DNA of 64,000 bases, from assembly GCA_902363575.1 (NCBI GenBank), contig CABJAJ010000002.1, positions 558,001 through 622,000 on the forward strand, written 5' to 3'. Positions 36,866 to 45,148 of this stretch are shown piece by piece (the stretch's first letter is position 1; the number at the start of each line of letters is the position of its first letter). The notes beneath the pieces are model-generated. The model did no database searches and was not told where the DNA came from. It saw nothing but the letters and a program-made list of their open reading frames with translations. The stretch comes from Rikenellaceae bacterium (lineage in GTDB: Bacteria; Bacteroidota; Bacteroidia; Bacteroidales; Rikenellaceae). A program made the translations under genes and the position numbers.

Positions 36866-38785
36866 TTATTTCACCTCCTCGAACTCCACGTCCTCGGGCT
36901 GGCCGTCGTTCGGTGCGCCCTGCTGCGGGCCGGCATTGTGCTGCGACTGTCCGGCGTCGGCGCCGGGCTGTGCGCCCTGGGCCTGCTGCTGCGCGTAGAT
37001 GTCCTGCGAAGCGGCCTGCCATGCGGCGTTGAGCTCCGCAAGGGCCGTGTCGATGGCGGCTACGTCGGCGTTCTTGTGCGCCTCCTTGAGCTTGGCCAAC
37101 GCTCCCTCGATGGCCGACTTCTTGTCGGCAGGCAGCTTGTCGCCGTACTCCTTGAGCTGTTTCTCGGTCGCGAAGATGTTGGAATCGGCCGCATTGACCT
37201 TGTCGATGCGCTCCTTCTCCTCGCGGTCTTTGGCTTCGTTGGCCTTGGCCTCGTCGCGCATGCGCTGGATCTCCTGCTCGGTCAGGCCGCTTGAGGCCTC
37301 GATGCGGATTTTCTGCTCCTTACCCGTGCCCTTGTCCTTGGCCGACACGTTCAGGATGCCGTTGGCGTCGATGTCGAACGTCACCTCGATCTGCGGCACG
37401 CCGCGCGGAGCGGCGGGGATGCCGTCGAGGTGGAAGCGACCGATCGACTTGTTGTCGCGGGCCAGCGGACGCTCGCCCTGCACGACGTTGATCTCCACCG
37501 AAGGCTGGTTGTCGGCGGCTGTCGAGAACACCTCGCTCTTGCGGGTCGGGATGGTGGTGTTGGCGTCGATCAGCTTGGTCATCACGCCGCCCAGCGTCTC
37601 GATACCCAGCGACAGCGGGGTCACGTCGAGCAGCAGCACGTCCTTCACCTCGCCCGTCAGTACGCCGCCCTGAATCGCAGCGCCGATGGCCACCACTTCG
37701 TCGGGATTGACCGACTTGTTGGGCGCCTTGCCGAAGAACTCTTCCACGATTTTCTGAATGGCGGGGATACGGGTCGAGCCGCCTACCAGGATCACTTCGT
37801 CGATCTGGCCGGCCTGCAGCCCGGCGTCGCGCAGCGCGAGTTTGCAGGGCTCGACGGTCCGACGGATCAGGTGGTCGCACAACTGCTCGAACTTGGCGCG
37901 CGTGAGCGTCATCACCAGGTGCTGCGGAATCCCGTCGATGGGCATGATGTAGGGCAGGTTGATCTCCGTCGAAGTGGAGGACGAAAGCTCGATCTTGGCT
38001 TTCTCGGCAGCCTCCTTCAGACGTTGCAAGGCCATCGGGTCCTTCCTCAGATCGACGTTGTGCTCGGCCTTGAACGCCTCGGCCATGTAGTCGATCAGCA
38101 CGTGGTCGAAGTCGTCGCCGCCGAGGTGGGTGTCGCCGTTGGTGGACTTCACCTCGAAAACGCCGTCGCCAAGCTCCAGGATCGAAATATCGAACGTACC
38201 GCCGCCCAGGTCATAGACGGCGATCTTCATGTCGCGGTTCTTCTTGTCCATGCCGTAGGCCAGAGCCGCGGCGGTGGGCTCGTTGATGATCCGGCGCACC
38301 TTGAGACCCGCGATTTCGCCGGCCTCCTTGGTGGCCTGGCGCTGGGAGTCGGAGAAATAGGCGGGCACGGTGATTACGGCCTCCGAAACCTCCGTTCCGA
38401 GGTAATCCTCAGCCGTCTTTTTCATCTTCTGGAGGATCATCGCCGAAATCTCCTGCGGCGTGTACATCCGCCCGTCGATATCCACGCGCGGCGTGTCGTT
38501 CTCGCCGCGGACGACCTTATAGGGGGCGCGCTCGGCGTCGGCCTTCACCTGGTCGAACGTCTCGCCCATGAAACGCTTGATCGAAAAGACCGTGCGCTTG
38601 GGGTTGGTGATCGCCTGACGCTTGGCCGGGTCGCCCACCTTGCGTTCGCCGTTCTCGGTAAAAGCCACCACGGAGGGCGTGGTGCGGTGTCCCTCGGAGT
38701 TGGGAATCACGACCGGCTCGTTGCCTTCCATCACGGCCACACACGAGTTCGTCGTACCTAAGTCAATACCAATAATCTTTGCCAT
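36866..38785 (-). CDS. dnaK: Chaperone DnaK (Hsp70)
   Basis: This 639-residue chaperone has the ATPase domain with GIDLGTTNS at residues 5-13, DLGGGTFD and GGSTRIP, and the substrate-binding domain with the linker [13 protein letters not shown]. The C-terminus ends EFEEVK, typical of DnaK. It appears monocistronic here, without grpE or dnaJ beside it. Confidence 0.98.
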   Translation of the reverse strand: MAKIIGIDLGTTNSCVAVMEGNEPVVIPNSEGHRTTPSVVAFTENGERKVGDPAKRQAITNPKRTVFSIKRFMGETFDQVKADAERAPYKVVRGENDTPRVDIDGRMYTPQEISAMILQKMKKTAEDYLGTEVSEAVITVPAYFSDSQRQATKEAGEIAGLKVRRIINEPTAAALAYGMDKKNRDMKIAVYDLGGGTFDISILELGDGVFEVKSTNGDTHLGGDDFDHVLIDYMAEAFKAEHNVDLRKDPMALQRLKEAAEKAKIELSSSTSTEINLPYIMPIDGIPQHLVMTLTRAKFEQLCDHLIRRTVEPCKLALRDAGLQAGQIDEVILVGGSTRIPAIQKIVEEFFGKAPNKSVNPDEVVAIGAAIQGGVLTGEVKDVLLLDVTPLSLGIETLGGVMTKLIDANTTIPTRKSEVFSTAADNQPSVEINVVQGERPLARDNKSIGRFHLDGIPAAPRGVPQIEVTFDIDANGILNVSAKDKGTGKEQKIRIEASSGLTEQEIQRMRDEAKANEAKDREEKERIDKVNAADSNIFATEKQLKEYGDKLPADKKSAIEGALAKLKEAHKNADVAAIDTALAELNAAWQAASQDIYAQQQAQGAQPGADAGQSQHNAGPQQGAPNDGQPEDVEFEEVK

Positions 38786-38878
38786 AATCCTATTTTGAGT
38801 TTAATTGTCGTTCTGTTCGTCTTTACGGACCGGGCCGTCGGACGGATCCGGGTCGCCCGGCGGACGAACCGAATCGAA

Positions 38879-38911
38879 CAAAGGTTGTACCAAACGACGA
38901 ATTCTGCCAAA
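38879..38911 (-). promoter_or_regulatory. Promoter of dnaK
   Basis: Minus-strand TTTG (38908-38911) and AACCTTTG (38879-38886, one mismatch to TAnnTTTG) are 21 bp apart, about 93 bp upstream of the ATG. I see no CIRCE palindrome in the leader. Confidence 0.55.
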
Positions 38912-39050
38912 TTGTCAGTGAGATGGCAGCGAGGACCCCCAAAGCGGGCAGGAGCGTGATATTTTGGCAGGGATATGGCCGCTCGCCACCGGTCGGATTC
39001 CGCCCGTCGGCGGCCCGCATCGTCGAATTTGAGCCCACGTGCCGGGAAAG

Positions 39051-39076
39051 AAAAAACCCCGGATCGCTCCGGGGTT
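39051..39076 (-). terminator. Terminator of the small HTH gene
   Basis: A 9-bp stem (39055-39063 with 39068-39076) and 4-nt loop, followed on the minus strand by T6 (39056-39051). Confidence 0.82.
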
Positions 39077-39095
39077 GTCTTTGCGCGCAGGGCGC

Positions 39096-39338
39096 CTATT
39101 TTTCATTGAGAATCCGCATCGCCGCATCGAGAATGGCCGTATCGTCGAGGGTGACGACGCCGCCGTCGGGGCCCTGCTCGAAATGCACGCCCACGCCCTC
39201 CTTGGCCTCGGGATGCCGCCCTCCGAAATAGTTACGGACAGCTTCGACAGAGATACCCAGTTCATCTGCAATACGTTGGGAGCTCCCGCTCGGCAGTCGG
39301 TCCTTGATGCGACGCAGCTCGTTGAATGTAATAATCAT
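39096..39338 (-). CDS. Small helix-turn-helix DNA-binding protein
   Basis: This 80-residue protein has an N-terminal HTH (SQRIADELGISVEAVRNYFGG at about 20-40) and a C-terminal segment GPDGGVVTLDDTAILDAA. It resembles a small conserved Bacteroidetes family annotated as DNA-binding. It has its own terminator. A TGTCA-N6-TGACA palindrome 70 bp upstream could be an operator, but that is a guess. Confidence 0.75.
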   Translation of the reverse strand: MIITFNELRRIKDRLPSGSSQRIADELGISVEAVRNYFGGRHPEAKEGVGVHFEQGPDGGVVTLDDTAILDAAMRILNEK

Positions 39339-39407
39339 ATCGGTATGTTTTAAATTGATTGATTCTCCACACTAAAATACGACAATTTTACGGAACTGCA
39401 AAATTTA

Positions 39408-39423
39408 TGTCAAAAAAATGACA
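39408..39423. promoter_or_regulatory. Palindrome TGTCA-N6-TGACA
   Basis: Arms 39408-39412 and 39419-39423 flank an A/T run between the Pit transporter stop and the HTH gene. It could be an operator for the HTH protein or a weak terminator for the transporter. Confidence 0.35.
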
Positions 39424-39434
39424 CGCCCGCAGGT

Positions 39435-41660
39435 TTATTTTCCCGGACGGAGCTGGGTATGCTCGAGGAAATAGCGCTGCGACTTGACCAGATTGCGGGC
39501 CTGGAGCACCATTGTCTTGGTTTCGTTGAGGATCGTGAGATAGAGCAGGCTGGCTCTGGTCGAGGTCTCGCGGTTCTTGATCCGGCGAAGCTGCTGCTTG
39601 ACCGCCTCGGCGATCGACTCGAAAAGCTCGTCCCGCAGTTCGAGGATCAGTTCGATATCGGCGAAATCGTGGTTGCGCAGCATGACGTTGATGCGGTTGA
39701 AGATCACCTCCACGTCGTCGCCGATGCGAACCAGATCGTCGATCTGCTCGCGCGTCATCCCTTCGTGGTTGTTGTCGATATGCTCGAACGAAGGCCGCGT
39801 AATGTGAACGAGCGACTTGGTCACCTCGTTCATGTAATCGACGATCTGCACGTAGTAGTGCCCCGTATCGATCTCGCTGTCCTGGAGCTTCTGCAACATC
39901 GGCATGACGGCGTACTTGCGTTCGCGCGAGCGGTAGAACAGGTCGTTGGATTGCTGCACCATGTCGCGCAGCACCTTGCGGTTCTCCTTGAACACGGCGA
40001 TCAGCGTGCGGTCGTAGATGCGCGTCACCTGCCCCATGGCCTCCCCCACCTCCGAGAGACACTCGGTCACCACATCCTCCGTACTGGTGGTCCGGGGCCG
40101 CTCCTCCTGCTGCACGGCGGCCTGCCGGTTCTTGCGGCGGTTGCTGCGCACGAGCATCCAGCCGCACAGCACCGCCACCGCGACGATGGCCGCATTTCCG
40201 CCGTACATGAGGGCCAGCCCGACGATGAAGGCGATCGTGAAGGCCCCGAATCCGGTCACGAACCAGCCGGATACGACCGTCAGCACCCCCGTAATGCGAT
40301 AGACGGCGCTCTCGCGACCCCATGCGCGGTCGGCCAGCGACGAGCCCATCGAGACCATGAAACAGACGTATGTGGTCGAAAGGGGCAACTTCATCGAGGT
40401 GGCGATCGAGATGAGGATGGAGGCGGTCGTCAGATTGACCGTCGCACGGATCAGGTCATAGGCCCCGCCCTCGCGCTCCTCCTCCGAGAGCTTGTCGAAG
40501 CGGCGGGCAAGCCGGGCGCGCAGGCGGCCGGGCACCACCCGCTCGTAAGCCGTGCTCATGTTCATGGCCACCCGCACCAGACCGCGCGAGACGGCCGACG
40601 AGCCGTAACGTTCCTCGCCCTCGTTCTGGCTCGAGAGCGACAGTTCGGTCTTGCTGACCGAGAGGGCCCGACGCGAAGTCCACAGCGTAACGATCATGAT
40701 AAGCCCCGCGCCGAGCAGCAGGAACATATTGGCCGACACGTCGCCCGCCAGCGCCCCCATCTTCATGGTCATGTCTCCCGTCCCGCGAGCCATCATGTAG
40801 GAGTCGTAGCCCGCAACCGGCACGCCGATGAAATTCACCAGGTCGTTGCCTGCAAACGCGAGCGCCAGCGAGAAAGTGCCGGCCAGGATATTGGCTTTCA
40901 GGATATTGACGCGGAACATCTGGAGGAAATGGAGCAGCACCGAAGCGACGGCCCAGATCGCCGCAAGCGACAGCAGCAGGTGCGAATCCACGAAGTCCAT
41001 GAAAGCGGTGCCCCCCAGCGACGAGCGCAGTCCCTTGAACAGCGCGAAATAGAGGATCGCCGTAAACGAGGCGCCGCACCAGACGGCTCCCAGGCGGGCG
41101 AACATCCGGTGGTAGCGGAACGAAAAGAGAGCCCGCGAGACGTACATGACCGCCGTGCCGCACGTAAAGGCGAGAATCACCGACAGCAGGATGCCCGCCA
41201 TGATAGCCAGCGCCCGCGTGGAGTTGATGTACCGCCCGATCTCGGCGAGCGAGACCGACTCGTTGGAGGTGATGACCACAATCGAAACGGCCAGCGCCGA
41301 ACCGAGCAGGCAGAAGATCAGGGCCACGGTGGTCGAAGTCGGCAGCCCCATGGTATTATAGACGTCCAGCAGGATGATGTTGGCGAGCATCACCGCAAAG
41401 TAGAGGATCATCACTTCGCGGAACGAGAAGAGCGCGGGGTCGAACATGCCGCTGCGTGCAACCTCCATCATGCCCGTCGATGTGACCGTACCGATGACGA
41501 TACCCAACGAGGCGACGGCCATGATGACCTTCAGGGGCGCCACCCGGGAACCGATCGCCGAATTGAGGAAATTGGCCGCGTCGTTCATCACGCCGATAAA
41601 AAGGCCCGTGATGGCAAGAACGGCCATGACGATCAGCATAAAAGTATAGATCGGCTCCAT
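39435..41660 (-). CDS. Inorganic phosphate transporter (Pit family) with PhoU-like tail
   Basis: This 741-residue inner-membrane protein has two Pit signature repeats: GVMNDAANFLNSAIGS in the first half and LAFAGNDLVNFIGVP in the second. There are about ten to twelve spans with a cytoplasmic loop. A C-terminal cytoplasmic region of about 200 residues is helical and PhoU/DUF47-like. This fused arrangement is known in Bacteroidetes. It imports phosphate with a cation, and the tail may gate transport. I use the ATG at 41660; a longer frame upstream lacks support. Confidence 0.9.
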   Translation of the reverse strand: MEPIYTFMLIVMAVLAITGLFIGVMNDAANFLNSAIGSRVAPLKVIMAVASLGIVIGTVTSTGMMEVARSGMFDPALFSFREVMILYFAVMLANIILLDVYNTMGLPTSTTVALIFCLLGSALAVSIVVITSNESVSLAEIGRYINSTRALAIMAGILLSVILAFTCGTAVMYVSRALFSFRYHRMFARLGAVWCGASFTAILYFALFKGLRSSLGGTAFMDFVDSHLLLSLAAIWAVASVLLHFLQMFRVNILKANILAGTFSLALAFAGNDLVNFIGVPVAGYDSYMMARGTGDMTMKMGALAGDVSANMFLLLGAGLIMIVTLWTSRRALSVSKTELSLSSQNEGEERYGSSAVSRGLVRVAMNMSTAYERVVPGRLRARLARRFDKLSEEEREGGAYDLIRATVNLTTASILISIATSMKLPLSTTYVCFMVSMGSSLADRAWGRESAVYRITGVLTVVSGWFVTGFGAFTIAFIVGLALMYGGNAAIVAVAVLCGWMLVRSNRRKNRQAAVQQEERPRTTSTEDVVTECLSEVGEAMGQVTRIYDRTLIAVFKENRKVLRDMVQQSNDLFYRSRERKYAVMPMLQKLQDSEIDTGHYYVQIVDYMNEVTKSLVHITRPSFEHIDNNHEGMTREQIDDLVRIGDDVEVIFNRINVMLRNHDFADIELILELRDELFESIAEAVKQQLRRIKNRETSTRASLLYLTILNETKTMVLQARNLVKSQRYFLEHTQLRPGK

Positions 41661-41864
41661 GATTCGGTCGGAATTGGGCCATAAAAATAGCCACAAAGCG
41701 GCGTTTGTAACCTCTTTGTCACACAGAGTTAACACAAACTTAACACGCGTGTCGCGACGCAAACGCGCACAACACCCTGTTTTTCACGCGGCATGCACCG
41801 TTCCGGACGCGGCCGAAGCAGGAACCTGCCGGCCCGAGCCGGACAAACCGAACGCACGGGATGC

Positions 41865-41895
41865 AAAAAACCGGGGCGGCCGACCGGCCGCCCCG
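41865..41895 (-). terminator. Terminator of the FKBP-lipoprotein operon
   Basis: A perfect 11-bp GC stem (41872-41882 with 41885-41895) with a minimal loop, followed on the minus strand by T6 (41870-41865). Confidence 0.85.
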
Positions 41896-41972
41896 ATTAT
41901 CGTATCCGCAACGAAGTCGCCGACGGGCCCGAGCCCGATGGACGGGCGAAGGCGCACCGGCTTCGCGTCGCA

Positions 41973-43454
41973 TCAATCCGCCTCGGGCTCGATGTAGATT
42001 TGGAAGAGCAACGGGGTGAAGGCCTGAATCTCGGTGGTCACCGTAGTCGTGGTGGTCGTGGTCTGATCGGTGGTCGTCGGATAATAATTGCCATAGTAAC
42101 CGCCCATGTAATTGCCGTAATAGCCGTTGTAATAGCCGCCGTAGTAGCTGTTCCCGTAATAACTGTTGTAGTAGTTATACATGTTGAGCATACTGGAGTA
42201 ATTGGCTCCCGACGAGGAGGAACTGGTATTCGTCTTGCCCGCCACTCCGGTCGTACCGTAAGCATTGGTCGAGGTGGTCAGCAGCGCGGCCCACTGGCCG
42301 AAGCGCAGATTGGGAATCGCATAGTACCAGGCCTGGATATTGTCGCCGCGGTCGTTCTCGGGCGAATAAGAGTAAACCGATCCCTTCTTCACCACTTCGC
42401 CATAGACGATCTTCTTCACCTCGTCGATATTGGTGTCCACGACGAAGCCGTCGAGAAAACGGCAGATGTACCAGATTTTGGCCCTGCCCTCCAGCTCGAC
42501 CGCATTGCCCATGAGCGTACCCACCCCGAAACGTTCGAGCAGAGCTTCGTTGATCCTGCGGTCGATCTCCTGCGTCTTGGCCTCGTCCGTGAAATAGGGG
42601 TCGGCATAGCGGAAAAGCGAATCCGTGCGCGTGCTGGGGAAATAAGTGCGGTAAACATAGAGCTGGGGAATCGTATCGGCCACAGACTGCCATGCGTATC
42701 CGGCATCGCCGAGGCCATCCCCGTCACGGCCCGCGCCGTGCCGCGCCATCCGGTCCGATGCGCCGACACCCACGGGCGGCAGCAGTCCGCCGTTGTCCCG
42801 GGCGAACGCATCCACCTTTTCGCCCTCGGCCTCGAGGGGGTTTTTGACCATGCCCGTCACCTTCATCCGAGCCATCAGCGGACGGTTGGCATCGAGCGAA
42901 TACTGCCCCTCGTAACCGCCCGTCCCGACGAGCGAGCCGACTACGGTCGAAGGCATGTACAACATCACCTCCGTCCCCAGCCGCATTTCGACCGTGGTGG
43001 GGTATCCGTGCTCGCGGGCATACTCCTCGCCGAGCGTCAGCGGGTTGCGCATGGCCAGATAGGAGCCCTCGACGATGCTCTGGTTCACCTCTCCGCAATA
43101 GCGGAAGAACGGCACATAGTGGGTGTAGGGCGTGAAGGTTCCCTGCTGCAGCGCGTAGAGGGAGTCGCGGGTGAGGCACACCTCGCCCGCGATGGTGCGG
43201 CCCGTAAACTCGAAGCTCACCCAGTAAATCGTATCGCGGATCGGCGCGCTGTCCGGATCGCCGAGCGAAAGCACGTCCACATAATACGCCCCGTCGGACT
43301 GGTAGTTCTCCACTAATTTCGGGCGGTGCAGCTTCATCCACTCCCGCAGCGAGCGGTATTCCACCCCCTCGGCGGAGTCGGAGTGATCCTCGGCACAGGC
43401 GAAAAGCCCGGCCAGGCAGACGAGCGACATGCTCCAGCGTACAATTCGATTCAT
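41973..43454 (-). CDS. Lipoprotein with two FKBP-like domains and a Tyr-rich flap insertion
   Basis: This 493-residue lipoprotein (FAC lipobox, Cys20) shows two FKBP-type patterns. The first, about 55-235, is degenerate (FEFTGRTIAGEV, SIVEGSYLAM, LYMPSTVVG). The second, about 335-491, keeps DGFVVDTN, the IQAWYYAI segment with the pocket Trp, AYG at 398-400 and FTPLLFQI with the pocket Phe. Between AYG and FTPLLF, where FKBPs have a few residues, about 70 are inserted. They are Ser-rich, then Tyr/Asn/Gly-rich at 418-458 (DNA 42081-42203), then Thr-rich. The next gene upstream encodes a third FKBP-like domain. Domain calls are by pattern reading only. Confidence 0.72.
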   Translation of the reverse strand: MNRIVRWSMSLVCLAGLFACAEDHSDSAEGVEYRSLREWMKLHRPKLVENYQSDGAYYVDVLSLGDPDSAPIRDTIYWVSFEFTGRTIAGEVCLTRDSLYALQQGTFTPYTHYVPFFRYCGEVNQSIVEGSYLAMRNPLTLGEEYAREHGYPTTVEMRLGTEVMLYMPSTVVGSLVGTGGYEGQYSLDANRPLMARMKVTGMVKNPLEAEGEKVDAFARDNGGLLPPVGVGASDRMARHGAGRDGDGLGDAGYAWQSVADTIPQLYVYRTYFPSTRTDSLFRYADPYFTDEAKTQEIDRRINEALLERFGVGTLMGNAVELEGRAKIWYICRFLDGFVVDTNIDEVKKIVYGEVVKKGSVYSYSPENDRGDNIQAWYYAIPNLRFGQWAALLTTSTNAYGTTGVAGKTNTSSSSSGANYSSMLNMYNYYNSYYGNSYYGGYYNGYYGNYMGGYYGNYYPTTTDQTTTTTTTVTTEIQAFTPLLFQIYIEPEAD

Positions 43455-43461
43455 ATATCTG

Positions 43462-44112
43462 TCAATCTGTTTTTTCCACTTTGTCGATCGATACGAACCA
43501 CGCCACCGGACTGCGGTAGGGCACCACGCCGATCATCTCGTCGCCGTAGGCCATCGTATAGGTCATGTAGAGCTCCACCGTGTCGCGTTCGCGGCAGCCG
43601 GCGAGCGACTGGTCCAGTCCGGGTGCGGTCGTCCCGTCTCCCACGCGGAACGTGCGGGCCTCGAACGGCCAGTATTCGGTATTGAGTCCCGCCGCCTGGA
43701 GGATCCGCTCCCAGCGGGGTTCGTTGGTAAAGTAGGGCAGGTCGATGGTGCGCTTGCGTTCGATCATCTCCATCACCTGATCGTACTCGAAAGTAATGTT
43801 CTTAAATGCGAACTCGTAGCACCAGAGCGTGACGCTCACCCGATCGCCCCAATCGACCAGCACACGATCCTGCCGCTCGACATCGTAATAATGGCGGATG
43901 TAGCGGTAGGCCGTGTTGCCGAAAGCGGTGTAAAACTGAGGCTCCGTCTCAAGCGACGCCTCCGCCTCCTCTTCCGTCATCAGCCGGGGCTGATGGGTGC
44001 CCGAGAGATAGGAGGCCATTTTGCTTTGCTGACCGGGCAGTACGTCCTCTTCCGCACAGCCGCCGGCCATGCAGAGCGCACACAACGCTATGACGAACAA
44101 TCCGTATTTCAT
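43462..44112 (-). CDS. FKBP-like lipoprotein
   Basis: This 216-residue lipoprotein (lipobox AGGC, Cys19) ends in an FKBP-type pattern: WGDRVSVTLWCYEF, TFRVGDGTTAPGLDQSLAG, VELYMTYTMAYGDEMIG and SPVAWFVSIDKVEK. The pocket Trp is replaced by Leu in APGLDQSL, so isomerase activity may be weak or absent. The layout recalls GldI-type lipoproteins of Bacteroidetes. It is the first gene of a two-gene operon behind a good promoter. The ATG at 44112 is set by the signal peptide and the promoter 16 bp upstream. Confidence 0.72.
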   Translation of the reverse strand: MKYGLFVIALCALCMAGGCAEEDVLPGQQSKMASYLSGTHQPRLMTEEEAEASLETEPQFYTAFGNTAYRYIRHYYDVERQDRVLVDWGDRVSVTLWCYEFAFKNITFEYDQVMEMIERKRTIDLPYFTNEPRWERILQAAGLNTEYWPFEARTFRVGDGTTAPGLDQSLAGCRERDTVELYMTYTMAYGDEMIGVVPYRSPVAWFVSIDKVEKTD

Positions 44113-44127
44113 GGGTGTATAATCGTG

Positions 44128-44158
44128 CAAATTTAAACAAAACCGCCCACACTTGCAA
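44128..44158 (-). promoter_or_regulatory. Promoter of the FKBP-lipoprotein operon
   Basis: Minus-strand TTG (44156-44158) and TAAATTTG (44128-44135) are separated by 20 bp, 15 bp upstream of the ATG. Confidence 0.75.
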
Positions 44159-44280
44159 GATTTCTTCCCTATCATTACGAAGGCGGTTCCGTTTTATTGT
44201 TCCTGTTCCCGAAATAATCGTGCCCGTGTCCGTCGGATTCGGGCGGGAAGTGCTTCGCGTTCCCTTCGACCGCCGGACGA

Positions 44281-44316
44281 CAAAAACAACCGGGGATACG
44301 ACTCTGTATCCCCGGT
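44281..44316 (-). terminator. Terminator of small membrane protein gene 1
   Basis: A perfect 11-bp stem (44289-44299 with 44306-44316) and 6-nt loop, followed on the minus strand by TTGTTTTTG. The only coding unit it can serve is the 43-codon gene upstream, which supports that gene. Confidence 0.82.
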
Positions 44317-44392
44317 CACACTCTATCCCAAACGTAGTGCGCCGCTTCCGGCGGAAGCAGCGACAACGCCACAGAGCGTTTGTCCTTCCGCG

Positions 44393-44524
44393 TTACGCGC
44401 GACGGTTGCCGTCCTGAAGCCTGTTGCGCCGACAGGCGCGGACAAGGTGCACGAGCAGCGTGATTCCGACCGCCAGCAGGCCGGCAGCAAACATGTAGAG
44501 GATAAAATCCATGTAATCGGTCAT
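44393..44524 (-). CDS. 43-residue single-span membrane protein 1
   Basis: This tiny protein begins MTDYMDFILYMF, has one hydrophobic span at about 5-26 and a basic cytoplasmic tail with RRNRLQDG. It aligns without gaps to the 43-residue protein at 44937-45068 (16 of 36 positions identical, including YM-acid-F, a central GL and RLQDG). It has a strong terminator 77 bp downstream and lies behind a structured RNA candidate. Function is unknown. The shared pattern makes a chance frame unlikely. Confidence 0.68.
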   Translation of the reverse strand: MTDYMDFILYMFAAGLLAVGITLLVHLVRACRRNRLQDGNRRA

Positions 44525-44607
44525 TTCCACAGGGTTTGATTCGTACGGGTGTGGGACCGGACCGCGCGGAGCAATGCAAATGAAAGGCGCGGACCAAATC
44601 CATGATC

Positions 44608-44799
44608 GTACCTGAGGTCTTAGACTACCTTTTACCCAATTATGGAAATAAGCCCGCGCCGCAACGACGCGAGCGCAAGATCTATTCCATGGGGGTAAAT
44701 GTGAAAGTGTCTAAGTTTCAGGTACCCGAAATAAATTTACGCTTTGTTGTACAAAGTATGTGTGCTTGACTTTAGGTCATGGGCATATGCTTTTTGTAC
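44608..44799 (-). ncRNA. Structured RNA candidate (6S-like rod)
   Basis: Four stacked helices form a rod: 44608-44615 with 44718-44725, 44619-44625 with 44709-44715, 44631-44637 with 44693-44699, and 44642-44647 with 44685-44690, capped by a GC-rich apical region. An internal loop of 5 and 9 nt lies in the middle. A 5' helix (44749-44755 with 44793-44799) precedes it when read on the minus strand. A promoter at 44802-44832 would start the transcript near 44797. The roughly 118-nt rod with a central bubble resembles 6S-Flavo RNA of Bacteroidetes. It could instead be a leader for the 43-codon gene downstream. Confidence 0.5.
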
Positions 44800-44801
44800 C
44801 G

Positions 44802-44832
44802 CAAAAGTAGGAATATTCCGGACAATCCGCAA
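44802..44832 (-). promoter_or_regulatory. Promoter of the structured RNA / small gene 1
   Basis: Minus-strand TTG (44830-44832) and TACTTTTG (44802-44809) are 20 bp apart, with no protein start in the following 190 bp. Confidence 0.7.
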
Positions 44833-44885
44833 CTTCCGGCCCCTAAAACTCGCAGGCTGACAGCGGAAACGGGCCCTGCGGCCAT

Positions 44886-44908
44886 AAAAAAAGCAGCCCG
44901 GAAGCTGC
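44886..44908 (-). terminator. Terminator of the ruvA-small protein 2 unit
   Basis: A short 5-bp GC stem (44893-44897 with 44904-44908) and 6-nt loop is followed on the minus strand by T7 (44892-44886). Confidence 0.72.
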
Positions 44909-44936
44909 CTGGATTGGTTCGTACATCGCATACGGA

Positions 44937-45068
44937 TCACTCTCCGCGTCCGTCCTGCAGCCGGCTGCGCCGGCGTTCGGTCAGCATGTGGCGCACCAGC
45001 ACCACCACCACGACCGCCAGGCCGCCCAGAAAGAGCATGGCCGAAAATTCCATATAAGACATTGCCAT
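44937..45068 (-). CDS. 43-residue single-span membrane protein 2
   Basis: This tiny protein begins MAMSYMEFSAML, has one span at about 8-26 and a basic tail ERRRSRLQDG. It is a paralogue of the 43-residue protein at 44393-44524 and has exactly the same length. It lies 80 bp after the ruvA stop, with a terminator 28 bp beyond its own stop, so it is probably the last gene of the ruvA transcript. A second in-frame ATG at 45062 would shorten it by two residues. Confidence 0.68.
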   Translation of the reverse strand: MAMSYMEFSAMLFLGGLAVVVVVLVRHMLTERRRSRLQDGRGE

Positions 45069-45148
45069 CGGATTCGTTTTTTGCCGGTGGCCTGCAAATA
45101 GTCTGCCGAATTATGCCGCTGCAGGCAGAAGGGACGCTGCGGAGGATA

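Noticed and set aside
38786..38878. CIRCE (HrcA) operator in the dnaK leader
   Set aside because: No copy of the 9-bp inverted repeat with 9-bp spacer could be found in the leader.
39459..41684. A 741-codon open frame on the plus strand
   Set aside because: Antisense to the Pit transporter, whose two signature repeats are on the other strand.
44316..44603. A 95-codon frame covering small gene 1
   Set aside because: It overlaps the 43-codon frame that has a conserved paralogue and would run through that gene's terminator hairpin.
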